In this document: piece by piece, positions 9,003 through 18,532 of the stretch
How the letters are laid out: every line of letters starts with the position of its first letter
How positions within the stretch are numbered: position 1 is the stretch's first letter
From: Streptomyces canus
GTDB lineage: Bacteria; Actinomycetota; Actinomycetes; Streptomycetales; Streptomycetaceae
Direction of reading: 5' to 3'
NCBI RefSeq assembly: GCF_001514145.1
Contig: NZ_KQ948682.1
Location: 32,934-96,933, forward strand
DNA: 64,000 nt
Made by a program: the position numbers and the translations under genes
Notes under the pieces: model-generated
Databases searched by the model: none
The model's input: the letters and a program-made list of their open reading frames with translations, nothing else
What the model was told of the DNA's origin: nothing

Positions 9003-11138
9003 TCAGCCGTTGCGCTTCCAGCGCGGCTTGTCGTCGCGGCGGCCGAAGGAGGAGCCGGCCGGGCGGTCGTCACGACGGCCGTGCGGGCGGTCGTGGCCGC
9101 CGGAGCGGAAGCCGCCACCGGTGGGGCGGTCGCCCTGACGGTCACGGTTGAAGGGACGGTCGCTGCCCCGGTGGGTGGACGGACGCTCGTCACGACGGTC
9201 GCGGTTGAAACCGCCGCCGGTGGGGCGGTCGTCACGGCGGAAGCCGCCCGAGGGACGCTCGTCACGACGGTCACGGTTGAACCCACCGCCGGTGGGGCGG
9301 TCGTCACGACGGTCGCGGTTGAAGCCACCCGAGGGGCGGTCGTCACGGCGGAAGCCGCCCGAGGGACGCTCGTCACGACGGTCGCGGTTGAACCCACCGC
9401 CGGTGGGGCGGTCGTCACGGCGGTCGCGGTTGAAGCCGCCACCCGAGGGACGGTCGTCACGACGCTCGAAGGAACGGCCACCACGGTCGTCACGGCGGAA
9501 CCCGCCCCGCTCGCCGTCACGGCGGTCGCGGTTGAAGCCGCCACGGTCGTCACGACGCTCGAAGGAACGGCCACCACGGTCGTCCCGACGGTCGTCACGA
9601 CGCTCGTAGTTGCCCCGCTCGTCACGGCGCTGACGCGGCTGCTCGTACGCGGGACGCTCGGCGGGCTGCTCGGAAACCGCGGCCTCGGCCTCAGCCGCCT
9701 CCACGGCCTCGGCCACCACGGCCTGCGCCTCGGCGACCGCCGTCTCCGGGTCCTCACCGCGCTCGCGGGCGGCCCGGGCGACCAGGCGGTCGGCCTCCTC
9801 GCGCAGCTCGGTCGCGCGCCGCTGCGCCCGCTCGAGCTCCTTGGTGAGCTGGGCGACCTCGCGCTCGGCCTGCTGAGCCGCGTTGGCCGCGGACTCGGAC
9901 TGGACCTCGGTCATCGAACGGGCGCCGGTGATCTCGGCGACCTCGGGCTCGAAGGCGGTACCGGAGTTGATGATGTGACGCCCGGCGTCGACGCCCGCGT
10001 CCTCCATCAGCCGGAAGATCTGCCGGCGCTGGTGCGGCAGCGACAGGGACACGACCGTGCCGGTGCGGCCCGCGCGAGCGGTACGGCCGGCGCGGTGCAG
10101 GTAGTCCTTGTGGTCACCGGCGGGGTCGACGTTCAGGACGAGGTCGATGCCGTCGACGTGGATGCCACGGGCGGCGACGTCGGTCGCGACGAGCGCGTTG
10201 ACGTAGCCCTTCTTGAAGTCCTCCAGCACACGGGTACGGGCGCCCTGCGTCATACCGCCGTGCAGCGCGTCGGCCTTCACACCGGAGTCGCACAGCTGCT
10301 CGGCGATACGGTCGGCGCCCAGCTGGGTCCGGACGAAGATGATGGTGCGGCCCTTGCGGGAGGCGATGGCCGCGGTGACCGGCGCCTTGTCCTTGGGCTT
10401 CACGATCAGGATGTGGTGCGACATGGTCGTGACGTTGCCCTGGGCGCTGTCGACCTCGTGCGTGACCGGGTTGCTCAGGTAGCGCTTGACCAACGTGGAG
10501 ATCTCGTTCTCCATCGTGGCCGAGAACAGCATCCGCTGGCCGCCGGCCGGGACCTGGTCGAGCAGCTCGGTGACCTCGGGCAGGAAGCCCAGGTCGGACA
10601 TCTGGTCGGCCTCGTCGATGACGGCGACCTCGATGTCCTGCAGGGAGCAGGCGCCGCGGTTGATGAGGTCACGCAGCCGGCCCGGAGTGGCGACGAGCAC
10701 GTCGACACCGCGCTCCAGGGCGTAGATCTGGTTGCTCATGGACGTACCGCCGCAGACGACCTTCATCTTCAGGCCCAGGACGTCGCCGTAGGGCTGCAGC
10801 GCGTCCGCGACCTGCATCGCGAGCTCACGCGTCGGGGTGAGGATGACGGCGCGCGGCCGGTGCTTCTCGGTGCGGCCGCCGGAGAGGCGGGCCAGGGTCG
10901 GCAGACCGAAGGAGAGGGTCTTGCCGGAGCCGGTGCGGCCACGGCCGAGGATGTCCTTGCCGGCCAGGGCGTCCGGGATGGTCGCGGCCTGGATCGGGAA
11001 GGGGGTGGTCACGCCGTTCTGGGCGAGCTTGCGCACAACGCCCTCGGGGAGACCGAGGTCCGCGAAGGTGACCTCGACAGTCTCCTCCGTGCCCTCGTTC
11101 TCGGGCACGACGACGTGATCAGTACTGGAAATGGACAT
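9003..11138 (-). CDS. DEAD-box RNA helicase with repetitive Arg/Asp/Gly-rich tail
   Basis: About 711 residues from the ATG at 11138 (MSISSTDHVVVPE). The helicase core covers roughly residues 25-390: FPIQAATIP, Walker A GRGRTGSGKTLSF, PTRELAMQ, DEAD (VIDEADQM), LFSATM, TIIFVRT, TDVAARGIHV and HRAGRTARAG. A coiled-coil-like Glu/Ala/Arg stretch follows (AEREVAQLTKELERAQRRA). The last 200 residues are low-complexity repeats of the type RRDDRPTGGGFNRD, expected to bind RNA and promote condensates. Such tails are known in bacterial DeaD/CshA-like helicases involved in ribosome assembly and cold adaptation. The spacing from GGAAGG to the start is long (about 12 bases), so the exact start is somewhat uncertain. 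A 240-bp leader precedes it. Confidence 0.94.
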   Translation of the reverse strand: MSISSTDHVVVPENEGTEETVEVTFADLGLPEGVVRKLAQNGVTTPFPIQAATIPDALAGKDILGRGRTGSGKTLSFGLPTLARLSGGRTEKHRPRAVILTPTRELAMQVADALQPYGDVLGLKMKVVCGGTSMSNQIYALERGVDVLVATPGRLRDLINRGACSLQDIEVAVIDEADQMSDLGFLPEVTELLDQVPAGGQRMLFSATMENEISTLVKRYLSNPVTHEVDSAQGNVTTMSHHILIVKPKDKAPVTAAIASRKGRTIIFVRTQLGADRIAEQLCDSGVKADALHGGMTQGARTRVLEDFKKGYVNALVATDVAARGIHVDGIDLVLNVDPAGDHKDYLHRAGRTARAGRTGTVVSLSLPHQRRQIFRLMEDAGVDAGRHIINSGTAFEPEVAEITGARSMTEVQSESAANAAQQAEREVAQLTKELERAQRRATELREEADRLVARAARERGEDPETAVAEAQAVVAEAVEAAEAEAAVSEQPAERPAYEQPRQRRDERGNYERRDDRRDDRGGRSFERRDDRGGFNRDRRDGERGGFRRDDRGGRSFERRDDRPSGGGFNRDRRDDRPTGGGFNRDRRDERPSGGFRRDDRPSGGFNRDRRDDRPTGGGFNRDRRDERPSGGFRRDDRPTGGGFNRDRRDERPSTHRGSDRPFNRDRQGDRPTGGGFRSGGHDRPHGRRDDRPAGSSFGRRDDKPRWKRNG
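9139..9612 (-). repeat. Degenerate tandem repeats encoding the helicase tail
   Basis: A block of 39-42-bp repeats inside the helicase gene encodes variants of RRDDRPTGGGFNRDRR, RRDERPSGGFRRDDRP and RGGRSFERRDDRGG. Neighbouring copies are nearly identical at the DNA level, so copy number probably varies between strains by slippage or unequal recombination while the frame is kept. Confidence 0.85.
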
Positions 11139-11377
11139 GCGTATGCGAAACCTTCCGGAGTCTCGTCGGCACGCGCCCGTCAACTCCGTGATTCGCAATA
11201 CGACCGCCTCTATGCGGTCAGCCACGGTAAGGGAGAGAACGCGCCACACGGCGCGCTTCTGCTTTGGCGCCGGGCAAATGATCAAACGATCTATAACCAT
11301 ACGCACCCATCGCCCCCGAAGGCAAACCGATCCCCTCGTATGTATCCGAGGTCACTCGGGGCCTTTCACGGGGTCCG

Positions 11378-11890
11378 TCACACCGGCGACCCGGCCGTGG
11401 GCGCCGGCTCCCGCCCGCTCAGCTGCGGGCCCGTCTCCGGCTGCGCCGACGACGACGGTTCGGCGGGCGGCGGCGACGGCGTGGGCGACGCGGGCGGCTC
11501 GCTGGACGGCGGCGGCTCCGGATCGGGCGTATGTGTGGGTGCCGGGTCGCTCCTCGTCGCCGACGGCACCGGCTGAACCGACGTCCCCGGCTTCGCCCCC
11601 GCGGAGGCCGACGCACTCGCCGAGGCCGACGCCGGTGGGGACGCCGGCTCCTCGCCGCGCTTCCCCTTGTGCTTGCCGCGCTTGCCGTCCGGGCCCGCCC
11701 CGCCGAGCCCCACGGAACCGCCCGAGCCAGCGGATCCCCCGTCCGGCGCCTCATCGCCCCGCTCACCGGCGGAGTGCGACGGCTTCGCGCCGTCGTCTCC
11801 GCCGTCCCCGCCCACGCTCATGCAGCCCGCGGCGGCGGCGACGGCCATGACCGTGGCGGCCAGACGGACGGGTACGTACAAGGGGCGCAC
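11378..11890 (-). CDS. Proline/serine-rich lipoprotein of unknown function
   Basis: A 170-residue exported protein starting at a GTG (11890). The signal has a hydrophobic core (LAATVMAVAAAAGC) ending in a lipobox with Cys23 as the lipidated residue. The rest is low complexity: a Gly/Asp-rich part, a basic patch (KRGKHKGKRG) and long Ser/Ala/Pro/Thr-rich stretches ending in TAGSPV. No enzymatic domain is visible. It is probably a surface-tethered linker-type protein. Confidence 0.7.
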   Translation of the reverse strand: MRPLYVPVRLAATVMAVAAAAGCMSVGGDGGDDGAKPSHSAGERGDEAPDGGSAGSGGSVGLGGAGPDGKRGKHKGKRGEEPASPPASASASASASAGAKPGTSVQPVPSATRSDPAPTHTPDPEPPPSSEPPASPTPSPPPAEPSSSAQPETGPQLSGREPAPTAGSPV

Positions 11891-11980
11891 GAGCAGCCAC
11901 CTCCGAGGGCGGTCGTCAAGAAGTCAACCTGCCCAACTCCCGCCGCCCACAAGAGGACACGCGCCCCGTTCGAAACGGAC

Positions 11981-12331
11981 TCAGCCGTAGCCGAGTGCGT
12001 GCAGCCGCGCGTCGTCGATCCCGAAGTGATGGGCGATCTCATGCACGACCGTCACCTCGGTCTCCGCGACGACGTCCTCCCGGGAATCACACATCCGGAG
12101 CGTCGGCCCCCGGTAGATCGTGATGCGGTCCGGCAGCACCCCGGCATACCACTCGCCCCGGTCGGTCAGTGGAGTGCCCTCGTACAGCCCGAGCAGCTCG
12201 GGATCGTCCGCCGGCGGTTCGTCCTCGACGAACACCGCGACGTTGTCCATCAGCCGCGTCAACTCCGGCGGAATCCGGTCCAGGGCCTCGGCGACCAGTT
12301 CCTCGAACTCCTCGCGCGTCATCTCCAGCAC
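11981..12331 (-). CDS. Minimal zincin-type metallopeptidase family protein
   Basis: A 116-residue protein of the short metallopeptidase-like family (Pfam zincin_1, as I recall). It starts MTREEFEELV-like after a GTG at 12331. The zinc motif HEIAHHFGIDD (HExxH plus downstream Asp) lies near the C-terminus, and the conserved block WYAGVLPDRITIYRGP precedes it. Such proteins are small cytosolic putative peptidases of unknown substrate. The GTG at 12331 is chosen because GGAG precedes it by eight bases; the ATG at 12322 is the alternative. The gene is divergent from the metallophosphoesterase, with only about 84 bp between the starts. Confidence 0.88.
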   Translation of the reverse strand: MLEMTREEFEELVAEALDRIPPELTRLMDNVAVFVEDEPPADDPELLGLYEGTPLTDRGEWYAGVLPDRITIYRGPTLRMCDSREDVVAETEVTVVHEIAHHFGIDDARLHALGYG

Positions 12332-12415
12332 AAGCGCATTCTCCAGTACGACCATCCGTACGAGAGTCATGAGCACGCCCGCATATCCACGAGCGGACTT
12401 GGGCATACGGGACCA

Positions 12416-13999
12416 ATGGCCCGCGTCCCCGCCGCAGTCCTGAACGCCCGGAGCATCCTGAACGCCCTACGCAAGCCCCCGCGAGCCCTCGCCCGCCAGT
12501 ACGGCAGGCGCCGATCCCACCCGTCCGTCGAGCTCGTCCACCAGCCGCACCCCTGGACCCGCGCCCTCGGCCTGGTCGCCGTCGTCCTCCTGGGCGCATG
12601 GCTCGGTCTGCTGATCGTCGGCAACGTCCGGGTCCCGGTCGGCCCCATGAACACGACGATGACCCTGCGCCCGTCCCTCTCCGGCGGCACGAAGATCAAC
12701 GTGTCCCCGCTCGGCGCGCTCCAGCTGGACAGCCACCACGCGCCCGTCCGCCTCGACGTCAACGTCGACCAGCTCGACCCGGAACGCTCCCAGGCCCTCG
12801 TCGACCACCCCGAGCGCCTCTCCGGCCTCCAGGACGAGGTCGCGACGGACGTCGAACACGGCACCCTCGACCTGGCCGTCCGCTCCGTCGTCGCGGTGGT
12901 GTCGGGCGCCACGGCCCTCGGCCTCGCCGTCTACCGCCGCCCGCGCCGGGCCCTCGCGGCCGGCGGCCTCGCCCTGACCCTCCTGGCGGCCTGCGGCGGC
13001 ACGGCGTACGCCACCTGGAACCCGGAATCCGTCCTGGAGCCGAAGTTCTCGGGGCTGCTGTCCTCCGCCCCTTCCCTGGTCGGCAACGCGCGCAGCATCG
13101 TCACCGAATTCGACGTCTACCAGAAGGAGTTGGCCCGCCTGGTGACGAACGTGACGAAGCTCTACGACGCCACGTCCACCCTCCCCGCCTACCAGCCGGA
13201 CCCCACCACCATCCGGGTCCTGCACGTCTCCGACATCCATCTCAACCCCGCGAGCTGGAAGATCATCGCCTCGCTGGTGGAGCAGTACAAGGTCGACGTG
13301 ATCGTCGACTCCGGCGACACCATGGACCACGGCACGGCGGCGGAGAACGGCTTCCTGGACCCGATCCCCGACCTCGGCGCGCCCTACGTCTGGGTCCGCG
13401 GCAACCACGACTCCCTCACCACCCAGCGCTACATGGAGGGCCTGAAGCGGGTCCACGTCCTGGACAACGGCAAGGCGGAGACGATCGCCGGCCTGCGGTT
13501 CGCGGGCATCGGCGACCCCCAGTTCACCCCCGACCGTTCCACGAATCCCGGTGCCGACGAGTCCCAGGAGGCAGCGGGCGACCGCCTGGCCGCGGCCCTG
13601 CGCGAGCAACGGGCCGCGGGCACGCCGGTCGACCTCGCGATCGCCCACGAGCCCTCGGCGGCCCGCGAGGTCGACGGCGAGGTCCCGATGATCCTGTCGG
13701 GCCACCTCCACCACCAGGAGATGGAGGTCATGAAGAAGGGCACGCGACTGCGGGTGGAGGGCTCCACCGGCGGCAGCGGGCTACGGGCCGTCGAGGGCAA
13801 GTACCCCGACCCCATCGAGGCCTCGATCCTCTACATGGACCGCGACACCCGCCGTCTGCAGGCCTGGGACGAGATCAAACTCGGCGGCCTCGGCCTCACG
13901 ACGGCGGAGGTCAGCCGCCACCTCCCGGAGGACAACCAGCCGGGAGCGACACCCTCGCCCACGGGTTCGCCCAGCGGCTCACCCACGGGCACCCCCTAA
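12416..13999 (+). CDS. Membrane-anchored metallophosphoesterase
   Basis: A 527-residue protein. The N-terminal third has about three hydrophobic segments (ALGLVAVVLLGAWLGLLIV near 45-65; VVAVVSGATALGLAVY; ALAAGGLALTLLAACGGTAY). The C-terminal half is a calcineurin-like phosphoesterase. Metal-binding motifs run in order: HVSDIHLNP, DSGDTMDHG, VRGNHDS and SGHLHHQE. A Ser/Pro/Thr-Gly tail ends the protein. It likely cleaves a phosphomonoester or phosphodiester at the membrane, with the active domain probably outside; the substrate is unknown. The start ATG at 12416 lies just divergent from the metallopeptidase gene. Its ribosome-binding site is weak, so initiation may be leaderless. Confidence 0.88.
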   Translation: MARVPAAVLNARSILNALRKPPRALARQYGRRRSHPSVELVHQPHPWTRALGLVAVVLLGAWLGLLIVGNVRVPVGPMNTTMTLRPSLSGGTKINVSPLGALQLDSHHAPVRLDVNVDQLDPERSQALVDHPERLSGLQDEVATDVEHGTLDLAVRSVVAVVSGATALGLAVYRRPRRALAAGGLALTLLAACGGTAYATWNPESVLEPKFSGLLSSAPSLVGNARSIVTEFDVYQKELARLVTNVTKLYDATSTLPAYQPDPTTIRVLHVSDIHLNPASWKIIASLVEQYKVDVIVDSGDTMDHGTAAENGFLDPIPDLGAPYVWVRGNHDSLTTQRYMEGLKRVHVLDNGKAETIAGLRFAGIGDPQFTPDRSTNPGADESQEAAGDRLAAALREQRAAGTPVDLAIAHEPSAAREVDGEVPMILSGHLHHQEMEVMKKGTRLRVEGSTGGSGLRAVEGKYPDPIEASILYMDRDTRRLQAWDEIKLGGLGLTTAEVSRHLPEDNQPGATPSPTGSPSGSPTGTP

Positions 14000-14005
14000 A
14001 CCGTT

Positions 14006-14035
14006 TTGGCGATACCTCCCGGCATCCCATATGCT
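14006..14035 (+). promoter_or_regulatory. Likely promoter of the tRNA-Glu/Asp/Phe cluster
   Basis: TTGGCG at 14006-14011 and TATGCT at 14030-14035 are separated by 18 bp and lie about 45 bp before tRNA-Glu. The pattern fits a housekeeping sigma-factor promoter; it is not experimentally supported. Confidence 0.45.
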
Positions 14036-14079
14036 TCTCACGTCCCCGACGCGCTGAGAAGCGCCCAGGCGGGCCGATA

Positions 14080-14152
14080 GCCCTCATCGTCTAGCGGCCT
14101 AGGACGCCGCCCTTTCAAGGCGGTAGCACGGGTTCGAATCCCGTTGGGGGCA
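14080..14152 (+). tRNA. tRNA-Glu(UUC)
   Basis: A 73-nt cloverleaf. Acceptor GCCCTCA pairs with TGGGGGC, the anticodon stem is CCGCC/GGCGG with loop CTTTCAA, and the anticodon is TTC. It is the first of a three-tRNA cluster. Confidence 0.96.
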
Positions 14153-14190
14153 CGCATCACCGTGTGCGACACTGTTCGTGCACAACGCTT

Positions 14191-14265
14191 GGTCCTGTGG
14201 AGCAGTTTGGAGTGCTCGCCACCCTGTCAAGGTGGAGGCCGCGGGTTCAAATCCCGTCAGGACCG
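14191..14265 (+). tRNA. tRNA-Asp(GUC), copy 1
   Basis: A 75-nt cloverleaf. Acceptor GGTCCTG pairs with CAGGACC, anticodon loop CTGTCAA, anticodon GTC. It is identical to the tRNA-Asp at 18533-18607 on the other side of hrpA. Confidence 0.96.
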
Positions 14266-14289
14266 CTGAGGTTTCCCCGGAAACCTCGC

Positions 14290-14363
14290 GGCTGGGTAGC
14301 TCAGTTGGTACGAGCGACCGCCTGAAAAGCGGTAGGTCGCCGGTTCGACCCCGGCCCCAGCCA
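14290..14363 (+). tRNA. tRNA-Phe(GAA)
   Basis: A 74-nt cloverleaf. Acceptor GGCTGGG pairs with CCCAGCC, anticodon stem ACCGC/GCGGT with loop CTGAAAA, anticodon GAA. Confidence 0.96.
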
Positions 14364-14369
14364 CAGCAC

Positions 14370-14395
14370 AGACCCCGATCTCCGGATCGGGGTCT
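14370..14395 (+). terminator. Terminator of the tRNA-Glu/Asp/Phe cluster
   Basis: A perfect 11-bp stem (agaccccgatc with gatcggggtct) around the loop tccg, followed by TGTTGT, seven bases after tRNA-Phe. Confidence 0.85.
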
Positions 14396-14478
14396 TGTTG
14401 TATGTGAACGTGCAGGCGAACCACCGGGGACAAAACCGTTCGCCAGTAATTTCCCGGGGATGAGATCCTGGATCGCGT

Positions 14479-17400
14479 ATGTCTACGCACCCTGCCCCCG
14501 CCCCCGGTACCCCCGCCTTCGGGGATCTCGCCGCCCGCCTGACCGAGCTGTCCCTGCGCGACGCGCACCGGCTCGGGCGCAGGCTCGAAGGCGCGCGCAA
14601 GATCCGCAAGCCGGAGGCGCGGGCCGCCGTGCTGTCCGAGATCGAGGCGGAGGCCGGCAAGGGCCAGGAGCGCGTGCGTGCGCGCCGTGCGCGCGTGCCC
14701 GCCGTGTCCTATCCCGAGCAGCTTCCGGTCAGCCAGAAGAAGGACGACATCGCGGCCGCCATCCGCGATCACCAGGTCGTGATCGTCGCCGGTGAGACTG
14801 GTTCCGGCAAGACCACTCAGATCCCGAAGATCTGCCTGGAGCTCGGCCGGGGCGTGAAGGGCATGATCGGGCACACCCAGCCCCGTCGTATCGCCGCCCG
14901 CACGGTCGCCGAGCGGGTCGCCGAGGAGCTGGACACCCCGCTCGGCGAGGCCGTCGGCTGGAAGGTGCGGTTCACCGACCAGGTGAACCAGGACGCGACC
15001 TTCGTGAAGCTGATGACGGACGGCATCCTGCTCGCCGAGATCCAGACCGACCGCGAGCTGCGCGCCTACGACACGATCATCATCGACGAGGCCCACGAGC
15101 GGTCCCTCAACATCGACTTCCTGCTCGGGTATCTGGCCCAGCTGCTGCCGAAGCGCCCCGACCTCAAGGTCGTCATCACCTCGGCGACCATCGACCCCGA
15201 GCGGTTCTCCCGGCACTTCGGTGACGCCCCGATCGTCGAGGTCAGCGGGCGGACGTATCCGGTGGAGGTGCGCTACCGCCCGCTCCTCGAAGACGACTCC
15301 GACGACGCCGACCGCGACCAGATCACCGCGATCTGCGACGCCGTCGAGGAGCTCCAGGGCGAGGGCAAGGGCGACATCCTCGTCTTCCTCTCCGGCGAGC
15401 GTGAGATCCGCGACACCGCGGACGCGCTGGTGAAGAAGAACTACCGCTTCACCGAGGTCCTGCCCCTGTACGCCCGCCTCTCGCACGCCGAGCAGCACCG
15501 CGTCTTCCAGCAGCACACCGGGCGCAGGATCGTTCTGGCGACCAACGTCGCCGAGACCTCCCTCACCGTCCCGGGCATCAAGTACGTGATCGACCCCGGC
15601 TTCGCCCGGATCAGCCGCTACAGCCACCGCACCAAGGTCCAGCGGCTGCCCATCGAGCCGGTCTCGCAGGCCAGCGCCAACCAGCGCAAGGGCCGCTGCG
15701 GCCGTACGTCGGACGGCATCTGCATCCGCCTGTACAGCGAGGAGGACTTCAACGGCAGGCCGGAGTTCACGGACGCCGAGATCCTGCGGACGAACCTCGC
15801 CTCCGTCATCCTCCAGATGACCGCCGCCGGCCTCGGCGACATCGAGAAGTTCCCGTTCATCGACCCGCCGGACCACCGCAACATCCGCGACGGCGTCCAG
15901 CTCCTCCAGGAACTGGGCGCGTTGGACCCGGCGCAGAAGGACGTACGCAAGCGGCTGACCGACACCGGCCGCAAACTCGCCCAGCTGCCCGTCGACCCGC
16001 GCCTGGCCCGTATGGTCCTGGAGGCCGACAAGAACGGCTGTGTGCGCGAGGTCATGGTCATAGCCGCCGCGCTCTCCATCCAGGACCCGCGCGAGCGCCC
16101 GGCCGACAAGCAGACCCAGGCCGACCAGCAGCATGCCCGCTTCAAGGACGAGACCAGCGACTTCCTCGCCTATCTCAACCTGTGGCGCTATGTCCGCGAG
16201 CAGCAGAAGGAGCGCGGATCGTCGTCCTTCCGCCGGATGTGCAAGCAGGAGTACCTGAACTTCCTGCGCATCCGCGAGTGGCAGGACATCTACTCCCAAC
16301 TGCGCACGGTCGCCAAGCAGATGGGCATCCATCTCAACGAGGACGACGCGCCCGACCAGAGCGTCCACGTCTCCCTCCTCGCCGGACTGCTCTCGCACAT
16401 CGGCATGAAAGATGTGAAGGACGGCAACAAGAACGAGTATCTCGGCGCCCGGAGCGCCAAGTTCGCGATCTTCCCGGGCTCGGCGCTCTTCAAGAAGCAG
16501 CCGCGGTTCGTCATGTCGGCGGAGCTGGTGGAGACCTCACGCCTGTGGGCGCGCGTCAACGCGAAGATCGAGCCGGAGTGGGTCGAGCCGCTCGCCGAGC
16601 ACCTGCTGAAGCGGACGTACTCCGAACCGCACTGGGAGAAGGACCAGGCCGCGGTGATGGCGTACGAGAAGGTCACGCTGTACGGCGTGCCGATCGTCGC
16701 CCAGCGGAAGGTGAACTACGGCCGTATCGACCCGGAGTCGAGCCGTGAGCTCTTCATCCGCAACGCCCTCGTCGAGGGTGACTGGCGCACCCACCACAAG
16801 TTCTTCGCCGACAACCGCAAGCTCCTCAGCGAGGTCGAGGAGTTGGAGCACCGGGCGCGGCGCCGGGACATCGTGGTCGACGACGACACGCTGTTCGACT
16901 TCTACGACCAGCGGGTGCCCGAACACGTGGTGTCCGGGGCGCACTTCGACTCCTGGTGGAAGCGCAAGCGCCACGAGCAGGAGGACTACCTCGACTTCGA
17001 GCGCGCGATGCTCATCCGGGAGTCGGCGGAGGCGGTCACGAAGGCCGACTATCCCGACTCGTGGCGGCAGGGGCCTCTGAAGTTCCGGGTGACCTACCAG
17101 TTCGAGCCGGGCGCGGACGCGGACGGTGTGACGGTCCACATCCCGCTCCAGGTCCTGAACCAGGTGACGGACGACGGCTTCGACTGGCAGATCCCGGGTC
17201 TGCGGGAGGAGCTGGTGACGGAGCTGATCCGTTCCCTGCCCAAGCCGATCCGTCGCAACTACGTACCGGCGCCGAACTTCGCGCGGCGCTTCCTGGATAC
17301 GGCCGTCCCCCTCCAGGAGCCCTTGACGGTCACGATGGCCCGCGAACTGAAGCGCATGGTCGGCGTGCCGTTCGACGCGGAGGACTTCGACTGGACGCGG

Positions 17401-18438
17401 GTCCCGGAGCATCTGCGGATCACCTTCCGGATCGTCGACGAGCGGCGCCGGAATCTGGCCGAGGACAAGGACCTGGAGGCGTTGCGGCAAAAGCTCAGGC
17501 CGAAGGCGCGCCAGGCCCTGTCCCAGGCGGCGGCCGCGACCGCGTCCCGCGAGGGCGGCGAGTCCCTGGAGCGCAAGGGCCTGACGGACTGGACGATCGG
17601 CACGCTCACGCGCGTCTTCGAGACCCGTCGCGCCGGCCAGCCGGTGAAGGCGTACCCGGCGCTGGTGGACGACGGTGACACCGTCTCGGTCCGGCTCTTC
17701 GACACGGAGGCGGAGCAGGCCGAGGCGATGTGGAAGGGCACGCGGCGGCTGATCGTGCGCAACATCCCGGTGAGTCCGGCGAAGTTCGCGTCCGAGAAGC
17801 TGACGAACCCCCAGAAGCTCGCCCTGTCGTCGAATCCGCACGGCTCGATCCAGGCGCTGTTCGACGACTGCGCGACCGCTGCGGCGGACAAGCTGATCGG
17901 GGACTTCGGGGGGCCGACGTGGGACGAGGAGTCGTACCGGAAGCTGTACGACAAGGTGCGCGCCGAGATCGTCGACACCACCGTCCGTACGGTCGGGCAG
18001 GTGCAGCAGGTGCTCGCCGCCTGGCAGGCCTGTGAGCGGCGCCTGAAGACCGTACGGAGCCCGGCGCTGCTGGCGAACCTGGCGGACGTACGGGCGCAGT
18101 TGGACGCGCTGGTGAAGCCGGGGTTCGTGACGGCGACGGGGTTGCGCCGGCTGCCCGACCTGATGCGTTACCTGGTCGCCGCGGACCGCCGTCTCCAGCA
18201 GATGCCGACGAACGTCCAGCGGGACACGACCCGTATGGAGAAGGTCCACGAGATGCAGGACGAGTACGCCTGGCTCCTGGAACAGCTTCCGCAGGGTCGG
18301 CCGGTGCCTCAGCAGGTTCTGGACGTCCGCTGGATGATCGAGGAGCTGCGGGTCAGCTATTTCGCCCACGCGCTCGGCACGGCGTACCCGATCTCCGACA
18401 AGCGGATCGTGAAGACGATCGACACGCTGGCGCCGTGA
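14479..18438 (+). CDS. hrpA: ATP-dependent RNA helicase HrpA (DEAH family)
   Basis: A 1319-residue DEAH/RHA helicase, the usual full length of HrpA. Walker A GETGSGKTTQIP lies at about 105, then GHTQPRRIAA, Walker B IIDEAHERSLNIDFLL (about 200), VITSATIDP, LATNVAETSLTVPGI and the QRKGRCGR motif. After the core come the HA2/winged-helix and OB-fold regions and the long C-terminal domain special to bacterial HrpA (DUF3418). HrpA unwinds RNA and in E. coli has been linked to mRNA processing and rescue of stalled ribosomes. The gene lies alone between two identical tRNA-Asp genes. Upstream of bldC this matches the Streptomyces core gene order as I remember it. Confidence 0.96.
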   Translation: MSTHPAPAPGTPAFGDLAARLTELSLRDAHRLGRRLEGARKIRKPEARAAVLSEIEAEAGKGQERVRARRARVPAVSYPEQLPVSQKKDDIAAAIRDHQVVIVAGETGSGKTTQIPKICLELGRGVKGMIGHTQPRRIAARTVAERVAEELDTPLGEAVGWKVRFTDQVNQDATFVKLMTDGILLAEIQTDRELRAYDTIIIDEAHERSLNIDFLLGYLAQLLPKRPDLKVVITSATIDPERFSRHFGDAPIVEVSGRTYPVEVRYRPLLEDDSDDADRDQITAICDAVEELQGEGKGDILVFLSGEREIRDTADALVKKNYRFTEVLPLYARLSHAEQHRVFQQHTGRRIVLATNVAETSLTVPGIKYVIDPGFARISRYSHRTKVQRLPIEPVSQASANQRKGRCGRTSDGICIRLYSEEDFNGRPEFTDAEILRTNLASVILQMTAAGLGDIEKFPFIDPPDHRNIRDGVQLLQELGALDPAQKDVRKRLTDTGRKLAQLPVDPRLARMVLEADKNGCVREVMVIAAALSIQDPRERPADKQTQADQQHARFKDETSDFLAYLNLWRYVREQQKERGSSSFRRMCKQEYLNFLRIREWQDIYSQLRTVAKQMGIHLNEDDAPDQSVHVSLLAGLLSHIGMKDVKDGNKNEYLGARSAKFAIFPGSALFKKQPRFVMSAELVETSRLWARVNAKIEPEWVEPLAEHLLKRTYSEPHWEKDQAAVMAYEKVTLYGVPIVAQRKVNYGRIDPESSRELFIRNALVEGDWRTHHKFFADNRKLLSEVEELEHRARRRDIVVDDDTLFDFYDQRVPEHVVSGAHFDSWWKRKRHEQEDYLDFERAMLIRESAEAVTKADYPDSWRQGPLKFRVTYQFEPGADADGVTVHIPLQVLNQVTDDGFDWQIPGLREELVTELIRSLPKPIRRNYVPAPNFARRFLDTAVPLQEPLTVTMARELKRMVGVPFDAEDFDWTRVPEHLRITFRIVDERRRNLAEDKDLEALRQKLRPKARQALSQAAAATASREGGESLERKGLTDWTIGTLTRVFETRRAGQPVKAYPALVDDGDTVSVRLFDTEAEQAEAMWKGTRRLIVRNIPVSPAKFASEKLTNPQKLALSSNPHGSIQALFDDCATAAADKLIGDFGGPTWDEESYRKLYDKVRAEIVDTTVRTVGQVQQVLAAWQACERRLKTVRSPALLANLADVRAQLDALVKPGFVTATGLRRLPDLMRYLVAADRRLQQMPTNVQRDTTRMEKVHEMQDEYAWLLEQLPQGRPVPQQVLDVRWMIEELRVSYFAHALGTAYPISDKRIVKTIDTLAP

Positions 18439-18532
18439 CGGCTCCCGCACACAGGGTGAGTTCGACCAGGACCTCCCTGCTCCTGTACAGTCCTTCTCGC
18501 AGCGCAACGCAGCAGTAAGCGCCGCGAAACCT

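Noticed and set aside
9081..11576. An 831-codon plus-strand open frame opposite the DEAD-box helicase
   Set aside because: It is a shadow of the minus-strand helicase. The Val/Thr/Ala-rich repeats are just the complement of the Arg/Asp/Gly tail.
11531..12415. N-terminal extension of the metallophosphoesterase
   Set aside because: It would run antisense through the lipoprotein and metallopeptidase genes; its composition is shadow-like, and the ATG at 12416 precedes the first membrane span.
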